Positions 54,860 through 63,678 of a stretch of DNA of 64,000 nucleotides are shown piece by piece. The notes under the pieces are model-generated. The model was not told the DNA's origin and ran no database searches. It was given only the letters and a program-made list of their open reading frames with translations. The position numbers and the translations under genes are program-made. Origin of the DNA: Burkholderia sp. WSM2232 (GTDB lineage: Bacteria > Pseudomonadota > Gammaproteobacteria > Burkholderiales > Burkholderiaceae); the NCBI RefSeq assembly GCF_000472545.1, contig NZ_AWZV01000014.1, forward strand, positions 62,001 to 126,000, written 5' to 3'. Positions within the stretch are counted from its first letter, which is position 1. Every line of letters starts with the position of its first letter.

Positions 54860-55025
54860 CGGCTTAGTGTCCGTACGATGGCGTCGCCCCGAAGCAGACA
54901 TTGTAATGTCGTCGCGGCGCATGTCGACGCGCCGCGGGTCCGCGCGCCGCCCCTCCCGTCCGTCCGGCCTGCAGACATCATCGCGGCCGCCGCTGCCGGC
55001 CGGCCGCTCGCCCTGCGGGGCATGC

Positions 55026-55598
55026 TCACTCGCGGCCCTCGAGCAGATCGGCCATGTCGTCCGCATGCTCTTCCTCGACCGCGAGGATCTCTTCGAACAG
55101 ACGCCGCGTCGTGACGTCCTTCTCGCCCAGATAGCGGATGATCTCGCGATAGGTGTCGATTGCGATGCGCTCGGCGACCAGGTTCTCGCGAATCATGTCC
55201 GTCAGGTTCTCGCCTTCCTTGTACTCGGAATGCGCGCGCGTCTTCAGGCCGTCCGGCGCGAAGTCCGGCTCGCCGCCAAGCTGCACGATGCGCTCCGCAA
55301 TGCGGTCGGCGTGCTCCTGCTCTTCCGCCGCGTGCTCCGCGAATTCGGCGGCCACGGCCTCGGAATTGATGCCCTTCGCCATGAAGTGATGCCGCTTGTA
55401 GCGCAGCGTGCAGACAATCTCGGTTGCGAGCGCGTCGTTGAGGAGTTTGAGCACCGTCTCGCGATTGGCGCCGTAGCTTTGCGTAACGGGACCGTCCGAC
55501 ATGTGCTTGCGGGCGTCGTCGCGAATCTTTTGAATGTCCATCACGAACGGGTCGCTCGAGCCGGATGCCGCGCCTTGCGCGCCAGGTGTATTCGCCAT
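55026..55598 (-). CDS. Ferritin-like (bacterioferritin-type) protein
   Basis: 190 residues. A four-helix-bundle ferritin-like domain with iron-ligand glutamates/histidines: LNDALATEIVCTLRYKRHHF, EFAEHAAEEQEHADRIAERI and EEILAVEEEHADDMADLLEG, in which the ExxH pairs are conserved. It resembles Dps/bacterioferritin-related proteins common in stress clusters of Burkholderia. RBS AGGAGAAA precedes the ATG. Expected role: iron storage and peroxide protection. Confidence 0.92.
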   Translation of the reverse strand: MANTPGAQGAASGSSDPFVMDIQKIRDDARKHMSDGPVTQSYGANRETVLKLLNDALATEIVCTLRYKRHHFMAKGINSEAVAAEFAEHAAEEQEHADRIAERIVQLGGEPDFAPDGLKTRAHSEYKEGENLTDMIRENLVAERIAIDTYREIIRYLGEKDVTTRRLFEEILAVEEEHADDMADLLEGRE

Positions 55599-55680
55599 TG
55601 AGTTTCTCCTTTATCCGTATTGGGGGAATGGGCGCATCGCGAGCCGTGCCCGCGACGCGCCGTGAGGGTCACGCTCAGGT

Positions 55681-55842
55681 CTACGTTCGGAACACGCCGA
55701 GCAGCAGCGTGACCACGAACACGACGAGGAAGATGTAGAACAGAATCTTCGCGATTTCGGCCGCGCCTGCCGCGATGCCCGTGAAACCGAACACCGCTGC
55801 AATGATGGCGATGACGAAAAAGACGATGGCATAGTGAAGCAT
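55681..55842 (-). CDS. DUF1328 small membrane protein (first of two)
   Basis: 53 residues, read directly from the minus strand: it begins [20 protein letters not shown] and continues [15 protein letters not shown] before a second hydrophobic helix ending GVFRT. Two transmembrane segments flank the [10 protein letters not shown] turn, the signature of DUF1328 (YtjA-like). RBS AAGGAGAG lies 9 nt upstream. Function unknown; family members are often induced by envelope or general stress. Confidence 0.93.
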   Translation of the reverse strand: MLHYAIVFFVIAIIAAVFGFTGIAAGAAEIAKILFYIFLVVFVVTLLLGVFRT

Positions 55843-55964
55843 GGCAACTCTCCTTCTTGTTGGTATCGGCGTGAATTCTCGTACGCCTGCGTGGTGTCAG
55901 CACCGCCTCGCCCTGCCCTTGTCAGGGCGCCCGCTCAAGGCGAAAGCGAAAGGCAGAAGCGGCG

Positions 55965-56141
55965 CTAATCGACAATTTTTTTCGTCACCACGAAGCCGAG
56001 AACGAGGAACACCACGCACAGAATCACAAAGACGACGAACAGGAACTTCGCGATGGCCGCCGCGCCCGCAGCAATGCCGGTAAAGCCAAGAAGGCCGGCT
56101 ATCACCGCGATGACGGCGAAAAACAACGCCCACTTCAGCAT
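55965..56141 (-). CDS. DUF1328 small membrane protein (second of two)
   Basis: 58 residues: starts [20 protein letters not shown], shares the [15 protein letters not shown] core with the neighbouring 53-residue protein, and ends VVTKKIVD. Two transmembrane helices. The RBS AGGAGGAAG is very strong. The pair looks like a tandem duplication that has diverged at both termini. Confidence 0.93.
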   Translation of the reverse strand: MLKWALFFAVIAVIAGLLGFTGIAAGAAAIAKFLFVVFVILCVVFLVLGFVVTKKIVD

Positions 56142-56360
56142 GATGGCTTCCTCCTGAAACAGTGAATGGGATCAGGGTTCATGCTATCCACGAGCGGCGC
56201 TGCGCGCATTCCGACGCGCTCCGGTTTTCGTGTGAGAATCCGCTTACATTGGATTACGGCAGCGTTACGCCGCGCGCATGAGCTGGGCGCCGCGCCCCCG
56301 GCCGGGCTCGCGCGAGCGCGGCGTCGAACGCTACACTGATGCCTGTCCAGGGAGCCGAAC

Positions 56361-57920
56361 TTGTCAAACGTGCACAACGCACCTCACGCGCCCAACGCGC
56401 CCGATTTGCCGAACGACGCGCCGTATGAAATACCGCATGAAGCGGCGGGTGAGGCCGCGAGCCGTGCGCCCGGCGACGCGCCGCCGCGCCGCGCCGCCGC
56501 GCGGCTGAGCGCGTGGATGCGCACACGCAGCTGGGCCATCGCGATGACCGTGGCAATCGTGATCACGGTGGGCGGGCTCGTCATTCTGGAGACCGCGCGC
56601 GAGCGCATCGCCGCCGAGTACGAGACGGCGCTCGAAGCGCGCGACGTCACCGTGCAACTGAGCGCGCTGGCGAGCCAGCTTTCGCATTTGAGCGCGCAGC
56701 AAAGCGAGTTTCTTCTGACGAAGCGCGACGACGCCGCCCACGCGTTTTGCGCGACAGCCGCGCGCATCCGCGCAAGCGCAGAGCCGTTGCAGCGCTTTTA
56801 CGTCAGTCCGAAGGCCGACAGCGCCGAGCTTGCGAGCTTCACGCAGATTCGCGCGCTGATCGACGCACGCATCGGCGCCGGCGCGGCGGCCTTGCAGCGC
56901 GCCGCGCCGCATCCGCTCGATCTCGCCGCATGCGGCAGCACGAGCGGCGCGCAAGCTGTCGACCCGGCGCTGGTCGACAGCACGCTCAGCCTGCTGCGCG
57001 ACAACGAAGAGCGCCGCGCGCAGCATGCGCTCGCCGCGAGCCGCGCCGATCAGCGTATCTCCACACTGTGCGCGGCGGGACTCTCGGCGCTGAACATCGT
57101 GCTCTTCATTCTGCTGTTCCGTAACCTCGGCATTCAGATCGACAGGCAGGCACGCGTGCAGCGTCAATTGATCACGCAGCAAGGCGAACTCGATCAGCTC
57201 GTGAACGAACGCACCCGTCAACTGGAGGCGCTTGGCTGGCATTTGCAGGCCGTCAGCGAAAACGAAAAGACCCAGCTTGCGCGCGAACTGCATGACGAAC
57301 TCGGGGCGATATTGACCGCGAGCAAGATGGATGTCGCGTGGGCGAACCGCAAGCTGAAGGACAGCGCCCCGGAAATCTCCGACAAACTGCGGCGCGCACT
57401 CGCCAATCTGGACCAGGGCATTGCGCTCAAGCGCCGCATCATCGAGGACATGCGTCCCACCGTGCTGGCGAACTTCGGTCTCGTGACCGCGCTGCGCACA
57501 CTCGCCGACGAAGCCGCGCAGCGCAACAACTGGACACTGAACCTGCAGCTTCCCGCAGACGATATTCAACTCGACGAGCAGACGGAAATCGCGCTTTTCC
57601 GTGTCGCGCAGGAGTCGCTCACCAACGCCGCGAAATATGCCCGCGCGTCGCAGGTGTCGATTGGCCTGCGCGTCGGGGAAGGCCTCGTCACGCTCGACAT
57701 TGCCGATAACGGCGTGGGCATCATGCCGGCCGATCTGAAGCGCACGCACACGCACGGGCTGCTCGGCATGCGCCAGCGCGTCGCCGCACATGGCGGGCGC
57801 TTCGACATCCGGCGCGGCGTGCCGAGCGGCACCGACATTCATGTCGTCATGCCGAGCACCAGCACCGCTGCACAGCCGGGCAGCGACGCGTCGCCCGCCA
57901 CGCTGCGCACACCGATCTAG
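56361..57920 (+). CDS. NarL-type sensor histidine kinase (HisKA_3) with periplasmic sensor
   Basis: 519 residues. An N-terminal Pro/Ala-rich cytosolic tail is followed by a first transmembrane helix (WAIAMTVAIVITVGGLVILE, about 58-77), a CHASE3-like extracytoplasmic helical domain of about 160 residues, and a second helix (AGLSALNIVLFILLF, about 240-255). A coiled coil leads to the phosphotransfer motif QLARELHDELGAILTASKMD. The ATPase has QESLTNAAKYARAS, LDIADNGVGIMPA and HGLLGMRQRVAAHGG. It most likely phosphorylates the LuxR-type regulator at 54227-54859. The signal is unknown. Confidence 0.94.
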   Translation: MSNVHNAPHAPNAPDLPNDAPYEIPHEAAGEAASRAPGDAPPRRAAARLSAWMRTRSWAIAMTVAIVITVGGLVILETARERIAAEYETALEARDVTVQLSALASQLSHLSAQQSEFLLTKRDDAAHAFCATAARIRASAEPLQRFYVSPKADSAELASFTQIRALIDARIGAGAAALQRAAPHPLDLAACGSTSGAQAVDPALVDSTLSLLRDNEERRAQHALAASRADQRISTLCAAGLSALNIVLFILLFRNLGIQIDRQARVQRQLITQQGELDQLVNERTRQLEALGWHLQAVSENEKTQLARELHDELGAILTASKMDVAWANRKLKDSAPEISDKLRRALANLDQGIALKRRIIEDMRPTVLANFGLVTALRTLADEAAQRNNWTLNLQLPADDIQLDEQTEIALFRVAQESLTNAAKYARASQVSIGLRVGEGLVTLDIADNGVGIMPADLKRTHTHGLLGMRQRVAAHGGRFDIRRGVPSGTDIHVVMPSTSTAAQPGSDASPATLRTPI

Positions 57921-58138
57921 GCGTGCCGCAAAGGTGCCGGATGCGTCGCTGTAGGAGTGCGCCGACGCGAACACCAGAGCGCACCTACAACAAAATCGCA
58001 GCGCAGCCGACAGCGCCGCACACGCCCTTTTTTTACCATGCAATCAGACCGGATCGACTGGCGCAAGCCACGGTCGGCAGCTAGCAGAGCCGCTAGCGGG
58101 ACACGTCAACCGATACCTTCTCGACAAGGAGAACTTCC

Positions 58139-58273
58139 ATGAATCGACTGATCGCTTTGCTCCTCATCGCAGGCACGGCCGCGCTCGCCGGCTGCAACAC
58201 GATGGCAGGTGCCGGCCAGGACATCTCCAAGGGTGGCGACGCCCTCACCAACCAGGCTGAAAAGGCAAAGTAA
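58139..58273 (+). CDS. Entericidin A/B family lipoprotein
   Basis: 44 residues read directly from the sequence. It starts MNRLIALLLIAGTAALAGCN: a signal peptide with lipobox LAGC, so the mature protein begins at a lipidated Cys. The rest (TMAGAGQDISKGGDALTNQA) is the conserved entericidin core. RBS AAGGAGA lies 7 nt before the ATG. Entericidins are tiny outer-membrane lipoproteins linked to stationary-phase stress in E. coli; here only one gene is present, without an obvious antidote partner. A strong terminator follows. Confidence 0.95.
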   Translation: MNRLIALLLIAGTAALAGCNTMAGAGQDISKGGDALTNQAEKAK

Positions 58274-58337
58274 AGCGCCGCTGGTTGAAGCCCGTGCGCC
58301 TCGCAGGCGCAGGGCTGATCGCTGTGATGCATCATCG

Positions 58338-58369
58338 AGCCCGCTGCGGGAAATCGCAGCGGGCTTTTT
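58338..58369 (+). terminator. Rho-independent terminator after the entericidin gene
   Basis: A perfect 11-bp stem AGCCCGCTGCG/CGCAGCGGGCT (58338-58348 with 58355-58365), 6-nt loop, then TTTTT. Its T-run forms the beginning of an 11-bp tandem repeat. Confidence 0.92.
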
Positions 58370-58485
58370 GCTGGCCTTTTGCTGGCCTTTTGCTGGCCTT
58401 TTGCTGGCCTTTTGCTGGCCGTCTGCTGGCCGTCTGCTGGCCGTCTGCTGTGCGTCTGCTGGCCTTTTGCTGGCCTTTTGCTGGT
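58364..58485. repeat. 11-bp tandem repeat (CCTTTTGCTGG)n adjoining the terminator
   Basis: Eleven head-to-tail units in three blocks: five of CCTTTTGCTGG type, then four of CCGTCTGCTGG type (one changed at its edge), then two of the first type again. It makes spurious open frames on both strands. Confidence 0.95.
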
Positions 58486-58572
58486 TTGCGGCAGGCGAAG
58501 TAAGCGCGCTGGAGGTTGCCTCGAGGCGGCCTGCGCGTTGGCGATCAGCGCGCATTTCGAGAAACAGTCCGC

Positions 58573-58609
58573 AAAAACAAAGCGGCGACCCACTTGCGTG
58601 GATCGCCGC
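58573..58609 (-). terminator. Terminator of the DUF4397 lipoprotein gene
   Basis: On the minus strand GCGGCGATCCACGC/GTGGGTCGCCGC forms a stem (58582-58609) followed by TTTGTTTTTGC. Confidence 0.8.
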
Positions 58610-58673
58610 CCCGTCCTCCCCAGGACTTGCCGCTATGCCATGCGCTGCAATGCGCGCATGCTTGCTAGCGAAC

Positions 58674-59468
58674 TTATGCGCCCGTCAGCGTATTCGAGAG
58701 TTCGACGCTCGGTGTGCTCGTATTGCCGTTCTGCACGATCAGCAGATGAATCTGCCCAACCGCGAGCTGACTCAACGCACCGCCGATCGGCACCGACGTA
58801 ATGAGCCAGTCCGCGTTGTTCGACAATGTGAACGCCTGCGACTGGTAGATCGGCGTCTTGCTGCCCGCCGCCGTCGCGATCAGCACATACTGCCCGCCCG
58901 ATACATAGATCGAATCCTGGCCGCTTGCCGGCACGGCGTTCTTGAACGCGACACCGGCCATGGTCGGCGAAACGTTGCTGATATTCGTGTTGCTGGCCTG
59001 CACGAGATAGAGGTCGAGATTCGGCGCATTGCCCGACGCATTGAAGCCGCGCACGCGTGCGCTATTGGACAACAGGCCCTTGTCGAACGGATCGTCGATC
59101 AGGCCGATGTCCGGCGTTGCCGTGCCCGGCAGCGCAAGCACCGTATATTCGTGACCCTTGGCGACGTTCGGGAAGTTGCCGCTCGCAAGCGGAGTCGTTG
59201 TGCCGGTTGCCGAGTAGGCGACGTTCGTCGAGCCAGTGTTGATGTTGGTGAAGTTCGTCACACCCTTATACGAAACATTCGTCTGTCCCGAGGGTGCGCT
59301 GCCGTTGACGAGAAAATCCACCGCGGGTCCGCCAGGAATCGCGTGTACGAAGTGGATTTGCGGATTGGTGAGGCCAAGCTCCTTGCCTATGTCGTCGGAG
59401 CCCCCGCCGCATGCGCTCAGCACGGATGCAACGGCGATCATGGCCGCCATGGTTCGAATCAGTTTCAT
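58674..59468 (-). CDS. DUF4397-domain lipoprotein
   Basis: 264 residues from the ATG at 59468 (RBS AGGTGAT). The start is a lipoprotein signal: MKLIRTMAAMIAVASVLSAC with lipobox SAC-GGG. Two DUF4397-like beta-sandwich repeats follow, beginning IHFVHAIPGGPAVDFLVNGS and RVRGFNASGNAPNLDLYLVQ. The sequence is Asn/Thr/Ser-rich, as usual for secreted Burkholderia proteins. It is probably anchored in the outer membrane; function unknown. A terminator follows about 65 bp downstream. Confidence 0.92.
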   Translation of the reverse strand: MKLIRTMAAMIAVASVLSACGGGSDDIGKELGLTNPQIHFVHAIPGGPAVDFLVNGSAPSGQTNVSYKGVTNFTNINTGSTNVAYSATGTTTPLASGNFPNVAKGHEYTVLALPGTATPDIGLIDDPFDKGLLSNSARVRGFNASGNAPNLDLYLVQASNTNISNVSPTMAGVAFKNAVPASGQDSIYVSGGQYVLIATAAGSKTPIYQSQAFTLSNNADWLITSVPIGGALSQLAVGQIHLLIVQNGNTSTPSVELSNTLTGA

Positions 59469-59828
59469 TGTGATCACCTATCTCGATGTCGGGCTCTCGG
59501 CCCATTCATATACGGGCGCACGCTTTGGACCTCGCCATCAGAAACCGTGTTCGGCAATCGTTTGAACGGTCTCGTCGCGGCTGTCCTCGGCGTTGCATTC
59601 CCTCCTATCCCTGCGCTGCGCGGCCCTTATTCAAGGCGCGCCGCGGTCCATGTCGATGGACGCACCCAATGAGCAATGCGTGTGCCGCGACCATCGAATT
59701 GGCTTATGACGACGCGAGAATGTCTTGATGGACAATATTCCGCACGCATTAGAAGCTTTCCTCAGATGGTGGGCACGGCGACGCGGTGTATCGTTCGTGC
59801 GCACCCCATACTTACAACGGCAGCCTGT
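59469..59828. other. 360-bp divergent intergenic region
   Basis: Upstream of both the DUF4397 lipoprotein and the dienoyl-CoA-reductase-like gene. I see no gene and no clear promoter. Upstream codons in frame with the latter gene (from 59676) look non-coding. Confidence 0.5.
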
Positions 59829-61913
59829 ATGTCTTACCAACGCTTACTCGCTGAACTCGACCTCGGCTTTACCCGCTTGCGCAGTCGCGTGGTGATGGGC
59901 TCCATGCACACGGGCATGGAAGACCGCTTCTGGAATTATGCGAAGCTTGCCGAATACTTTCGCGAGCGCGCAAAGGGCGGCGTCGGCCTGATCATTACCG
60001 GCGGTATCTCGCCGAATCGCGAGGGTTGGCTGCTGCCGTTCGGCGGCACGCTGAACTCGGTGTTTGATCTGCGCAATCATCGGCGGCTCACGCAAGCGGT
60101 TCACGAAGAAGGCGGCAAGATCGCACTGCAGATCCTGCATGCAGGTCGCTACGGTTATCAGCCATTGGTTGTGTCCGCATCGGCTTTGAAGTCGCCCATC
60201 TCCAGGTTCAGGCCACGCGCGCTCAGTGTCAGCGGCATAGAGAAAACCGTGCGCGCTTACGCTCGCTGCGCGAGGCTCGTGCAGCGGGCAGGCTACGATG
60301 GCATCGAGATCATGGGCAGTGAAGGCTATCTGCTCAACCAGTTCCTCTGCCCGCGCACAAACCGGCGCACCGACCGTTACGGCGGCAGCATCGAGAACCG
60401 CATGCGCCTCGCGCGCGAGATCGTCGAGCGGGTGCGCGCTGTGTGCGGCGAGCGCTTCATTGTGGTGTACCGGCTCTCGCTGATCGATCTCGTGGAAGGC
60501 GGCAATACGTGGGATGAAACCGTGCAGGTTGCCCGCGCGCTCGAAGCAGCCGGCGTGACCCTGTTCAACACGGGAATCGGCTGGCATGAGGCGCGCATTC
60601 CCACCATCGTCACCTCAGTGCCGCGCGCCGCGTTCGCCGCATTGAGCGCGCGGCTCAAAGCCGCCGTCAACGTGCCGGTGATCGTGTCGAACCGCATCAA
60701 TACGCCCGAGGTTGCGGAGGCGTTACTCGCCGACGGCGCGGGCGATCTGGTTTCGATGGCGAGGCCGCTGCTCGCCGATCCCGACTTCGTGCTGAAAGCC
60801 GCCGAGGGCCGCGCGCACGAAATCAACACATGTATTGCGTGCAACCAGGCTTGTCTGGACCACACATTCAGGAATCAGCGCGCGAGCTGCCTCGTCAATC
60901 CGCGCGCGGGACGCGAAACGGAACTGGTGTACCGGCCCGTTTCGAGTCCGCACAGGGTGCGCTCGGTCGCCGTGGTCGGGGCGGGGCCGGCGGGACTGTC
61001 GGCAGCCACCGTGGCGGCCTCGCGCGGGCATCGCGTGACGCTGTTCGATGTGGCCGCAACCATTGGCGGTCAGTTCAATCTTGCGATGCGTGTGCCGGGC
61101 AAGGAGGAGTTCAGCGAAACGATCCGTTATTTCCGCAGCCAGCTGGAGCGGCATGGTGTCGACGTACGGCTCGGCACGCGCGTGGACCCCGCGCTGCTCG
61201 CGGCCGGCGCCTACGACGACGTTGTGATTGCGACCGGCATCGTGCCGCGGCGGCCGGCGATTCCAGGTATCGACGCGCCCTATGTGCTGTCGTATGTCGA
61301 TGTGCTGCGTGGCGCTCCGGTGGGGCGCCGCGTCGCGGTGATCGGCGCGGGCGGCATCGGCTTCGACGTGAGCGAGTTTCTGCTGCATCGCGCGGACGAG
61401 CCGCTCCCGGTGCCGCTCGACACGTGGCTCGACGAATGGGGCGTGGATCTGTCGGTGAGCGCGCGCGGCGGTCTCAAGGCACCCGCGCCCGCGCGGCCGC
61501 CGCGGCAGATCTGGCTTCTGCAGCGCAAGGCAGGCAAGCTCGGCGCGGGGCTCGGCAAGACCTCTGGTTGGGTGCATCGTGCGACGCTCGCAAGAAACGG
61601 CGTGACGATGCTCTCCGGCGTGTCCTACCTGATGATCGGGGCGACAAGCGTGGCGACAGGCGGGTCGACAAGCGGGGCGCGCGGTTTGAAGATTGCGCGC
61701 GGCGGTGTCGAAGAGTGGCTTGAAGTCGACAACATCGTGGTATGCGCGGGGCAGGAATCGCTGCGCGATCTGCATCCGGGTGAGTTTGTGCCGGGAAAAT
61801 CCGCGGACCGGGGCGGCGCGCGCTACCACGTGATCGGCGGCGCGGCGCTCGCCACGGAACTGGACGCGAAACGCGCGATCCGCGAAGGCGCGGAGCTGGC
61901 AGCGCGGCTTTAG
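59829..61913 (+). CDS. NADH:flavin oxidoreductase, 2,4-dienoyl-CoA reductase (FadH) type
   Basis: 694 residues from the ATG at 59829. The N-terminal Old-Yellow-Enzyme-like barrel (about 1-340) has VVMGSMHTGMEDR, GYDGIEIMGSEGYLLNQFLC and RTDRYGGSIENRMRLAREIV. A 4Fe-4S cluster site follows: CIACNQACLDHTF then C in RASCLVNP. The C-terminal half (about 370-694) has two dinucleotide folds, VAVVGAGPAGLSAATVAASR and VAVIGAGGIGFDVSEFLLH. This is the trimodular FMN/Fe-S/FAD layout of FadH, which reduces 2,4-dienoyl-CoA in unsaturated fatty acid breakdown. No RBS is obvious. Trimethylamine dehydrogenase-like enzymes are a less likely alternative. Confidence 0.93.
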   Translation: MSYQRLLAELDLGFTRLRSRVVMGSMHTGMEDRFWNYAKLAEYFRERAKGGVGLIITGGISPNREGWLLPFGGTLNSVFDLRNHRRLTQAVHEEGGKIALQILHAGRYGYQPLVVSASALKSPISRFRPRALSVSGIEKTVRAYARCARLVQRAGYDGIEIMGSEGYLLNQFLCPRTNRRTDRYGGSIENRMRLAREIVERVRAVCGERFIVVYRLSLIDLVEGGNTWDETVQVARALEAAGVTLFNTGIGWHEARIPTIVTSVPRAAFAALSARLKAAVNVPVIVSNRINTPEVAEALLADGAGDLVSMARPLLADPDFVLKAAEGRAHEINTCIACNQACLDHTFRNQRASCLVNPRAGRETELVYRPVSSPHRVRSVAVVGAGPAGLSAATVAASRGHRVTLFDVAATIGGQFNLAMRVPGKEEFSETIRYFRSQLERHGVDVRLGTRVDPALLAAGAYDDVVIATGIVPRRPAIPGIDAPYVLSYVDVLRGAPVGRRVAVIGAGGIGFDVSEFLLHRADEPLPVPLDTWLDEWGVDLSVSARGGLKAPAPARPPRQIWLLQRKAGKLGAGLGKTSGWVHRATLARNGVTMLSGVSYLMIGATSVATGGSTSGARGLKIARGGVEEWLEVDNIVVCAGQESLRDLHPGEFVPGKSADRGGARYHVIGGAALATELDAKRAIREGAELAARL

Positions 61914-61945
61914 CGCGGGGGCCGTGAGCGCTCGTATGCGGACCG

Positions 61946-61966
61946 GGTTCTCCTGCCCGGAGAACC
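61946..61966. terminator. Hairpin between convergent genes
   Basis: GGTTCTCC-TGCCC-GGAGAACC, an 8-bp perfect stem in the 60-bp gap between the FadH-like gene and the EamA gene; no T-run. Confidence 0.55.
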
Positions 61967-61973
61967 AGCCGCA

Positions 61974-62903
61974 TCAGGCAAGCCCCTTCTTCCGATAGTC
62001 GAGCCAGAAAGACAGACCCACGCTCACGAGAATCACAACGGTCGCAATCACCGTGGAATGCGTGACCGGCTCGCCGAGCAGCAGCGCACCAAGCGCCACC
62101 GCCACGACCGGATTCACGTACATGCAACTGCTCGCGATGATCGGGCTCGTGTGCCGGATCAGGAAACCGTAGGCAACGTAGGCGGCCATCGTGCCTATCA
62201 GCATCAGGTAGATGAACGCCAGCACCGGCAGGAAATGCACTTCCAGCATGCGTTCGCCGGAGACCAACGCGACCATCGTCGACATAGCGCCGCCCAGGCC
62301 GATTTGCAGCGACGTGGAGAGAAACAGGTCGGACGGCAGTTTGAGGCGGCTCGCGAGATGGGCGCCGCCCGCCCAGAAGAGCGCGCCGCAGAGAATCGCG
62401 AGACTGCCCCCGGCCGATCCTGGCGCGCTGTCGCCGTGGCTCAGAATCGCGATGCCGACGAGCCCGAGCCCCACCGCGAACCACTCGCCTTTGCCGATCT
62501 TGCGCCCGGCCACCGCCGCAATCACCGTTGCAAAGAGCGGGACGGTGGCAACCATCACCGCCGCCGTACCGGTGCCGACGGTGCGCATGCCGTACGCCAG
62601 CATGCCGCTCGACAAACCGACCAGCATGGTGCCGACAAGCCCGGCATTGCGAATTTCCGCGAAGCTCGGCCATACCGGGTTGCGGCGCGCCGCGAACGCA
62701 AACAGACCCACACCCGCGAACAGATTGCGCAGGCCCGACATCAACAAAGGCGGAAACGAGCCGAGCGCGACGTGCACGGCGAGATACGTCGAGCCCCACA
62801 CCAGATATACGACACCGAGCGCGAGCGCAATCTGGCCGTTGCGCGAGCGCGGCAAACGGATCGGGAAACCACGTGAAAACCAGCTTGAGAGTTCCTGCGA
62901 CAT
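61974..62903 (-). CDS. EamA-family transporter (YedA-like)
   Basis: 309 residues with ten hydrophobic helices arranged as two EamA repeats. Characteristic stretches are LGVVYLVWGSTYLAVHVALG, GTGTAAVMVATVPLFATVIA and the second-repeat MLIGTMAAYVAYGFLIRHTS, PVVAVALGALLLGEPVT. It resembles YedA, an inner-membrane metabolite exporter. The substrate is unknown. The gene is alone and convergent with the FadH-like gene. Confidence 0.93.
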   Translation of the reverse strand: MSQELSSWFSRGFPIRLPRSRNGQIALALGVVYLVWGSTYLAVHVALGSFPPLLMSGLRNLFAGVGLFAFAARRNPVWPSFAEIRNAGLVGTMLVGLSSGMLAYGMRTVGTGTAAVMVATVPLFATVIAAVAGRKIGKGEWFAVGLGLVGIAILSHGDSAPGSAGGSLAILCGALFWAGGAHLASRLKLPSDLFLSTSLQIGLGGAMSTMVALVSGERMLEVHFLPVLAFIYLMLIGTMAAYVAYGFLIRHTSPIIASSCMYVNPVVAVALGALLLGEPVTHSTVIATVVILVSVGLSFWLDYRKKGLA

Positions 62904-63321
62904 ACCGTCAACCCGCCCACGCCGTTCGGAATTCCCGCTGCGGGGACGGCGGACACCGCATCGGCGATGCGGTCAAACGGGCGAGGCTGGCGGACATGAT
63001 GGTGGAGCGAAGGGCGATGGTTGGCTAACAGAGAAAGCCATACGGGACTGCGTAGCCGTGCCGGTCGTTGCGGCGGGTTCACGGCTCGCGCGCCGAAAAT
63101 CCGCGGCGCGCAGCATCGCATTATGCAGTAGGCGCCCCTCGCGTCAGGCGAAAGAATCGTAACTTTTGGTGCGTATGCAACAAAAAGCCGGGGCCACTCC
63201 GGGCCCCGGCCTTGCACCTTCACGCGCGCCGCACCTGAAGGTCTATGCGGCGCGCATCCGGACAGGCGCGGCGCGGGGCTGGATGCCAGCTTGCCCGCGC
63301 CGCGCGCTGCCGCTGGGCTGC
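62904..63321. other. 418-bp intergenic region
   Basis: Holds the start region of the EamA gene and, at 63182-63210, a strong minus-strand terminator. The stretch 63240-63320 is GC-rich with several GCGCCGCG-type inverted repeats. No gene seen. Confidence 0.6.
63182..63210 (-). terminator. Rho-independent terminator downstream of the MXKDX-repeat gene
   Basis: Perfect 9-bp stem GCCGGGGCC/GGCCCCGGC (63187-63195 with 63202-63210) followed on the minus strand by TTTTTG. Confidence 0.85.
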
Positions 63322-63564
63322 TTAATTGCTCATCGCGCCCGACGCCTCGTGCTTCATGCCCATCGCGTCGCCCTTTTTCATCTTGTCGTGCTTCATGGCG
63401 TCTTTTTTCATGTGGTCTTTGGACATCGCGTCTTTCGACATGCCGTCCTTCGACATCGCATCATGCGACATCGCGCCGTCGGACATGGCGCCGCTTGCCT
63501 GGGCGAATGCGCCTGCGCTGGTCAGAAATGCGAAGGCGACTGCTGCGATTGCAAACTTCTTCAT
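63322..63564 (-). CDS. Pentapeptide MXKDX repeat protein
   Basis: 80 residues from the ATG at 63564 (MKKFAIAAVAFAFLTSAGAF). The signal peptide is cleaved near AFA-QA. The mature part is a run of five-residue units of the type M-S-K-D-A/G/H (AMSKDGMSKDAMSKDHMKKD), very rich in Met, Lys and Asp. This is the MXKDX family found in Burkholderia and relatives, likely periplasmic; Met/Asp richness suggests metal binding, which is an inference. It lies downstream of, and on the same strand as, a molybdoenzyme gene. Confidence 0.93.
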   Translation of the reverse strand: MKKFAIAAVAFAFLTSAGAFAQASGAMSDGAMSHDAMSKDGMSKDAMSKDHMKKDAMKHDKMKKGDAMGMKHEASGAMSN

Positions 63565-63678
63565 GGGATCACTCCGTTTGTTGTGGATCAATTGAACCGG
63601 CTCGAGCCGGCATATTTCCGAAGCTCCTGCCATCCGGGATCGGCGAGGCGCGCGCGGCGCATGCGCGATCCGCGCGCG

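Noticed and set aside
58364..58485. CRISPR array
   Set aside because: Units are only 11 bp, contiguous and without spacers.
58093..59672. Frames over the 11-bp repeats (for example QKASKRPAKGQQ- or FCWPFAG-type repeats)
   Set aside because: They come from the minisatellite, exist on both strands and are not preceded by translation signals.
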